A stretch of DNA of 8,358 nucleotides from a bacterium UBP2_UBA4780 (GTDB lineage Bacteria > Edwardsbacteria > AC1 > EtOH8), in the NCBI GenBank assembly GCA_002403115.1, contig DHHE01000117.1, forward strand, positions 1 to 8,358. Reading direction: 5' to 3'. Below are positions 6,516-8,358 of the stretch, in pieces (position 1 is the first letter of the stretch; each line of letters begins with the position of its first letter). The position numbers and the translations under genes were made by a program. The notes under the pieces were generated by a model that saw only the letters and a program-made list of their open reading frames with translations, was not told where the DNA came from and ran no database searches.

Positions 6516-7490
6516 ACGACTGAAACAATCTAAGCCGTATTATTCTGTTTCAAAAAACCAAAGTCTGCAATAATCAGAACAACCATTAAAAAGCCCAACA
6601 CCATTTCTGATGCTGTTATTATCGCAAAACTTAATTCTCCGTTTATTAAAGCGCTGTTGTTGATTTTTATTGTTGCCATAACCAATGACGATGCACTATA
6701 TGATAAATAAAACAATACCTTTTCATAACTTTTCTCCAACACGTTAAAACAGTAAATAGACATTTGATAATAAATAAATGCGTAGGTAACAATAATTGTT
6801 GCTAGTAACTTTATGTAGTTTCTTATAAAGCATTTATATCTAATATTGCCGGGTATATCATTTAATTTGCATTTTAAGTAATGCTTACTTTCTTTATCAA
6901 GGCGATAAATGTCAATAAAAAGCATAAAATCATAACCGAGATTCATTTTATGTGCCGGATAACGAATTATCTCTAGTGCCAAAGTTGTAAACAATAAAAT
7001 TGAAACAAAACCAAATAGGAAGATCTCTAGCGAAACGTTTCCTATTAACGCATTAGCCATTTCATCAAAATGAAAAACCAGCCCTCTAGTGTCGATAAAA
7101 AAAAGAACAGACAAGAACATGAATGCAATGCCTATAGGCGATGTCATTTGAGTGAAAAATATACATGGTATGCTTCTATACCGTAAAAATATTAAATACA
7201 ATGGTAACCGTTTTATTCTATTCTTTAATTTTACTAAATCATGTAGCCTTTTTTGAAGTTTCGGTTTTTGATTTGGTGCTTCATACTGCCTAACGATATT
7301 CAAATATTCATTCAGTGTTAGTTCTCGTCGGTCTGTATGTTTTACAAGCTTTTTGACATTTTGTGAAAACAGCCATCGAATAATCTTACACCTTTCTATC
7401 AGTCTCACTATTAACATTATCATCAGAAAGATGGTTATAATGAATAAAAAAATAATCATCGTATTATCCTAGAATATAGTTCTACTGGAG
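6415..7490. other. A+T-rich island of about 1.1 kb
   Basis: Base composition drops sharply between about 6415 and 7490; in the line from 6601, 21 of 60 bases are G or C, against 44 of 60 in the line from 4741. The right edge falls at the very end of the MBL-fold hydrolase gene. The left edge falls inside pbpC near codon 35 to 40. The island holds the 309-residue membrane protein gene and the pbpC 5' end. I found no transposase, integrase, tRNA or obvious flanking repeat at its edges. It is probably a foreign or recently recombined segment, but an A+T-rich membrane protein gene in its native place cannot be excluded. Confidence 0.75.
6530..7459 (-). CDS. Multipass membrane protein of unknown function, with a channel-pore-like C-terminus
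   Basis: This 309-residue protein is not one I recognise. Hydrophobic helices lie at about 1 to 19, 104 to 122, 142 to 164, 214 to 238 and 276 to 303. Between the first two is a long, basic cytoplasmic-type region (20 to 97, rich in Lys, Arg and Leu) that could form a coiled or helical domain. The C-terminal third resembles the layout of two-helix potassium channels: an outer helix, a short re-entrant-like segment FYLSYSASSLVMATI (250 to 264), then a helix with SEMVLGF (284 to 290). The TxGYG selectivity sequence is absent, so conduction is doubtful and the likeness may be chance. The ATG at 7459 has AGGA 7 nt upstream. The gene sits 22 nt after the MBL gene and 14 nt before pbpC, and is A+T-rich throughout, suggesting transfer. 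Confidence 0.82.
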   Translation of the reverse strand: MIIFLFIITIFLMIMLIVRLIERCKIIRWLFSQNVKKLVKHTDRRELTLNEYLNIVRQYEAPNQKPKLQKRLHDLVKLKNRIKRLPLYLIFLRYRSIPCIFFTQMTSPIGIAFMFLSVLFFIDTRGLVFHFDEMANALIGNVSLEIFLFGFVSILLFTTLALEIIRYPAHKMNLGYDFMLFIDIYRLDKESKHYLKCKLNDIPGNIRYKCFIRNYIKLLATIIVTYAFIYYQMSIYCFNVLEKSYEKVLFYLSYSASSLVMATIKINNSALINGELSFAIITASEMVLGFLMVVLIIADFGFLKQNNTA

Positions 7491-8201
7491 GTTTCGTATC
7501 CTCACCTCCACGCCGGGAAGGTCCTTTAGCATCTCCGGCAGCACCGAGACGTCCGTCTCCCCGTAATGGTAGGGGTACAGCACCTTCGGTTTTATCATTT
7601 TGGCCGCGTGGGACGCCTGCTGGGGCGTCATGGTGTAGGGCTGGTTCACCGGCAGGAAGACGATGTCGATGTCCTTCAGCTGGGCCATCTCCGGGATGTC
7701 CTCGGTGTCCCCGGCGATGTAGATGCGCCGGCCGCCGATATCGAGCACATAGCCGTTGTCCCGCCCCTTGGGGTGGTATTTTTCGCGGCCCTCGGTGGTA
7801 TTGTAGGCCGGCACGGCGGCGATCTTTATCCCCTTCACCGTCACCGTGTCCCCGTTCTTCAGGGCCTGCCCCTTGCCCATCTGGTCCCTGGCCCCCTGGT
7901 TGAGAATGAGAGCGGTGCCCTTCTTCTCGATCTGCGAGACGGCCTTGGCGTCCAGGTGGTCGGAGTGCTCGTGGGTTATCAGGATGATGTCGGCCTTGTG
8001 GAGCTTCCCGTAATCGGCGTATCGCCCCACCGGGTCCACGTGGATCACCAGTTTGTTGTAATGGATCATCAGTGTGCCGTGCCCGATGAAGTAAATGGAG
8101 ATCTTGCCGTCCCCGGACTCGAATCGGTCCATCTCGAAGCCCAGAGCCTGACCCGCCCCAAGGCTGGCGGAGGCGAGCGCCGCCATCAACATGAATTTCA
8201 T
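7482..8201 (-). CDS. Exported metallo-beta-lactamase-fold hydrolase (UlaG-like/Lactamase_B_2 type)
   Basis: This is a 239-residue metallo-hydrolase with a signal peptide of about 21 residues (MKFMLMAALASASLGAGQALG), so it probably acts in the periplasm or outside the cell. Metal-binding residues follow the family pattern: HxHxDH at H77-H82 (THEHSDH), D165 in GDTED, and H212 in YPYHYGETD. An early H41 (FIGHGTLMI) and H143 (KYHPKG) are also in places usual for UlaG-like enzymes, as is the YTMTPQQA segment (189 to 196). Two metal ions, normally zinc, and a hydrolytic reaction are expected, but the substrate cannot be told from the sequence and a beta-lactamase role should not be assumed. The ATG has GGAGG 8 nt upstream. 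It is the first gene of the apparent operon leading to pbpC and has ordinary G+C-rich codon use. Confidence 0.93.
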   Translation of the reverse strand: MKFMLMAALASASLGAGQALGFEMDRFESGDGKISIYFIGHGTLMIHYNKLVIHVDPVGRYADYGKLHKADIILITHEHSDHLDAKAVSQIEKKGTALILNQGARDQMGKGQALKNGDTVTVKGIKIAAVPAYNTTEGREKYHPKGRDNGYVLDIGGRRIYIAGDTEDIPEMAQLKDIDIVFLPVNQPYTMTPQQASHAAKMIKPKVLYPYHYGETDVSVLPEMLKDLPGVEVRIRNLQ

Positions 8202-8242
8202 GGGTTGGCCCTCCGGTTTTTAGCTAAACTTATGGGAGCCTC

Positions 8243-8271
8243 TATATATTCACCATTTGGCCTAACCGCAA
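8243..8271 (-). promoter_or_regulatory. Candidate promoter of the MBL-fold hydrolase operon
   Basis: On the minus strand TTGCGG (8271 to 8266) is followed after 17 nt by TATATA (8248 to 8243). The -35 matches consensus at 3 of 6 positions and the -10 at 4 of 6. The predicted transcript would begin about 35 nt upstream of the ATG. It is the best promoter-like sequence in the 157 nt before the hydrolase gene. Confidence 0.42.
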
Positions 8272-8300
8272 AGCACCCAGAGCTTTCCCCGCCTGCCTGC

Positions 8301-8335
8301 CCGCCATAGGAGGGTGCGCCTTCCTCCTGCGGCGG
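8301..8335. repeat. Imperfect palindrome/hairpin upstream of the hydrolase operon
   Basis: CCGCC (8301 to 8305) pairs with GGCGG (8331 to 8335), and AGGAGG (8308 to 8313) with CCTCCT (8323 to 8328). One G-T wobble and one mismatch lie between the two stem parts, and the loop is 9 nt. It is next to a GCCTGCCTGCCCGCC tract (8291 to 8305). There is no T-tract on either strand, so it is not a standard terminator. It may be a REP-like repeat unit, an upstream gene's 3' structure, or a protein-binding palindrome. Confidence 0.5.
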
Positions 8336-8358
8336 ACAAGTTGGCGTGAGTTTAGCCT

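Larger units (their letters stand above)
8223..8356. repeat. Inverted-repeat-bounded 134-bp segment, possible small non-autonomous element
   Basis: GCTAAACTTATG (8223 to 8234) and the reverse complement of 8345 to 8356 (GCTAAACTCACG) match at 10 of 12 positions. The segment between them is non-coding, holds a hairpin (8301 to 8335) and includes the candidate promoter of the hydrolase gene. No target-site duplication is evident and the window ends 2 nt later. The arrangement resembles a MITE but could be fortuitous. Confidence 0.3.

Noticed and set aside
7460..7490. Possible promoter before the 309-residue membrane protein (TATATT-like sequence)
   Set aside because: No -35-like hexamer lies at a suitable distance, and any start would leave almost no leader. 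The A+T-rich context makes such matches cheap.
7566..8309. Plus-strand frame of 247 codons opposite the hydrolase gene
   Set aside because: It is the antisense shadow of the MBL-fold gene, whose metal-binding motifs and signal peptide are clear.

Overview
All seven protein-coding genes and the one tRNA gene in this 8.4 kb window are on the minus strand, so the region reads right to left. It looks like ordinary bacterial chromosome, G+C-rich except for one stretch (44 of 60 bases are G or C in the line from 4741; 21 of 60 in the line from 6601). Two penicillin-binding proteins, an FtsX division protein and an exported hydrolase point to a bacterium with a peptidoglycan wall, probably diderm, since PBP1C and PBP4 with signal peptides are typical of Gram-negative types. 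The phylum cannot be fixed from the sequence; an uncultivated lineage is possible.

Layout, in the direction of transcription. (1) Positions 8358 to 8202 hold a promoter-like region with an imperfect hairpin and a pair of inverted repeats. (2) Positions 8201 to 4284 hold an apparent operon with gaps of 22 and 14 nt: a periplasmic or secreted metallo-beta-lactamase-fold hydrolase, an unrecognised 309-residue multipass membrane protein, and pbpC (PBP1C). The membrane protein gene and the first 35 to 40 codons of pbpC form an A+T-rich island of about 1.1 kb, unlike everything around it. (3) Positions 4281 to 3311 hold ftsX with its own well-formed sigma70-type promoter and no ftsE beside it. (4) Positions 3287 to 3167 hold a tRNA-Ala(GGC) gene with a consensus -35 promoter. 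(5) From 3064 to the left edge there is a terminator-like hairpin, then a tightly packed cluster: a small membrane-anchored protein, an HNH endonuclease-family protein, a PBP4-type D-Ala-D-Ala carboxypeptidase (dacB), and a membrane protein cut by the window edge that starts with TTG.

The common theme is the cell envelope. PBP1C polymerises and may crosslink peptidoglycan, PBP4 trims or cleaves it, and FtsX normally couples FtsE ATP hydrolysis to activation of periplasmic wall hydrolases during division. The HNH protein and the small membrane proteins have no evident link to this.

I see no CRISPR array, phage, transposase or defence operon, and no convincing new multi-gene system. The points most worth checking are the A+T-rich island with its possibly degenerate channel-like membrane protein, the terminator abutting a ribosome binding site at 3024 to 3064, the isolated ftsX, and the inverted-repeat structure at the right edge.
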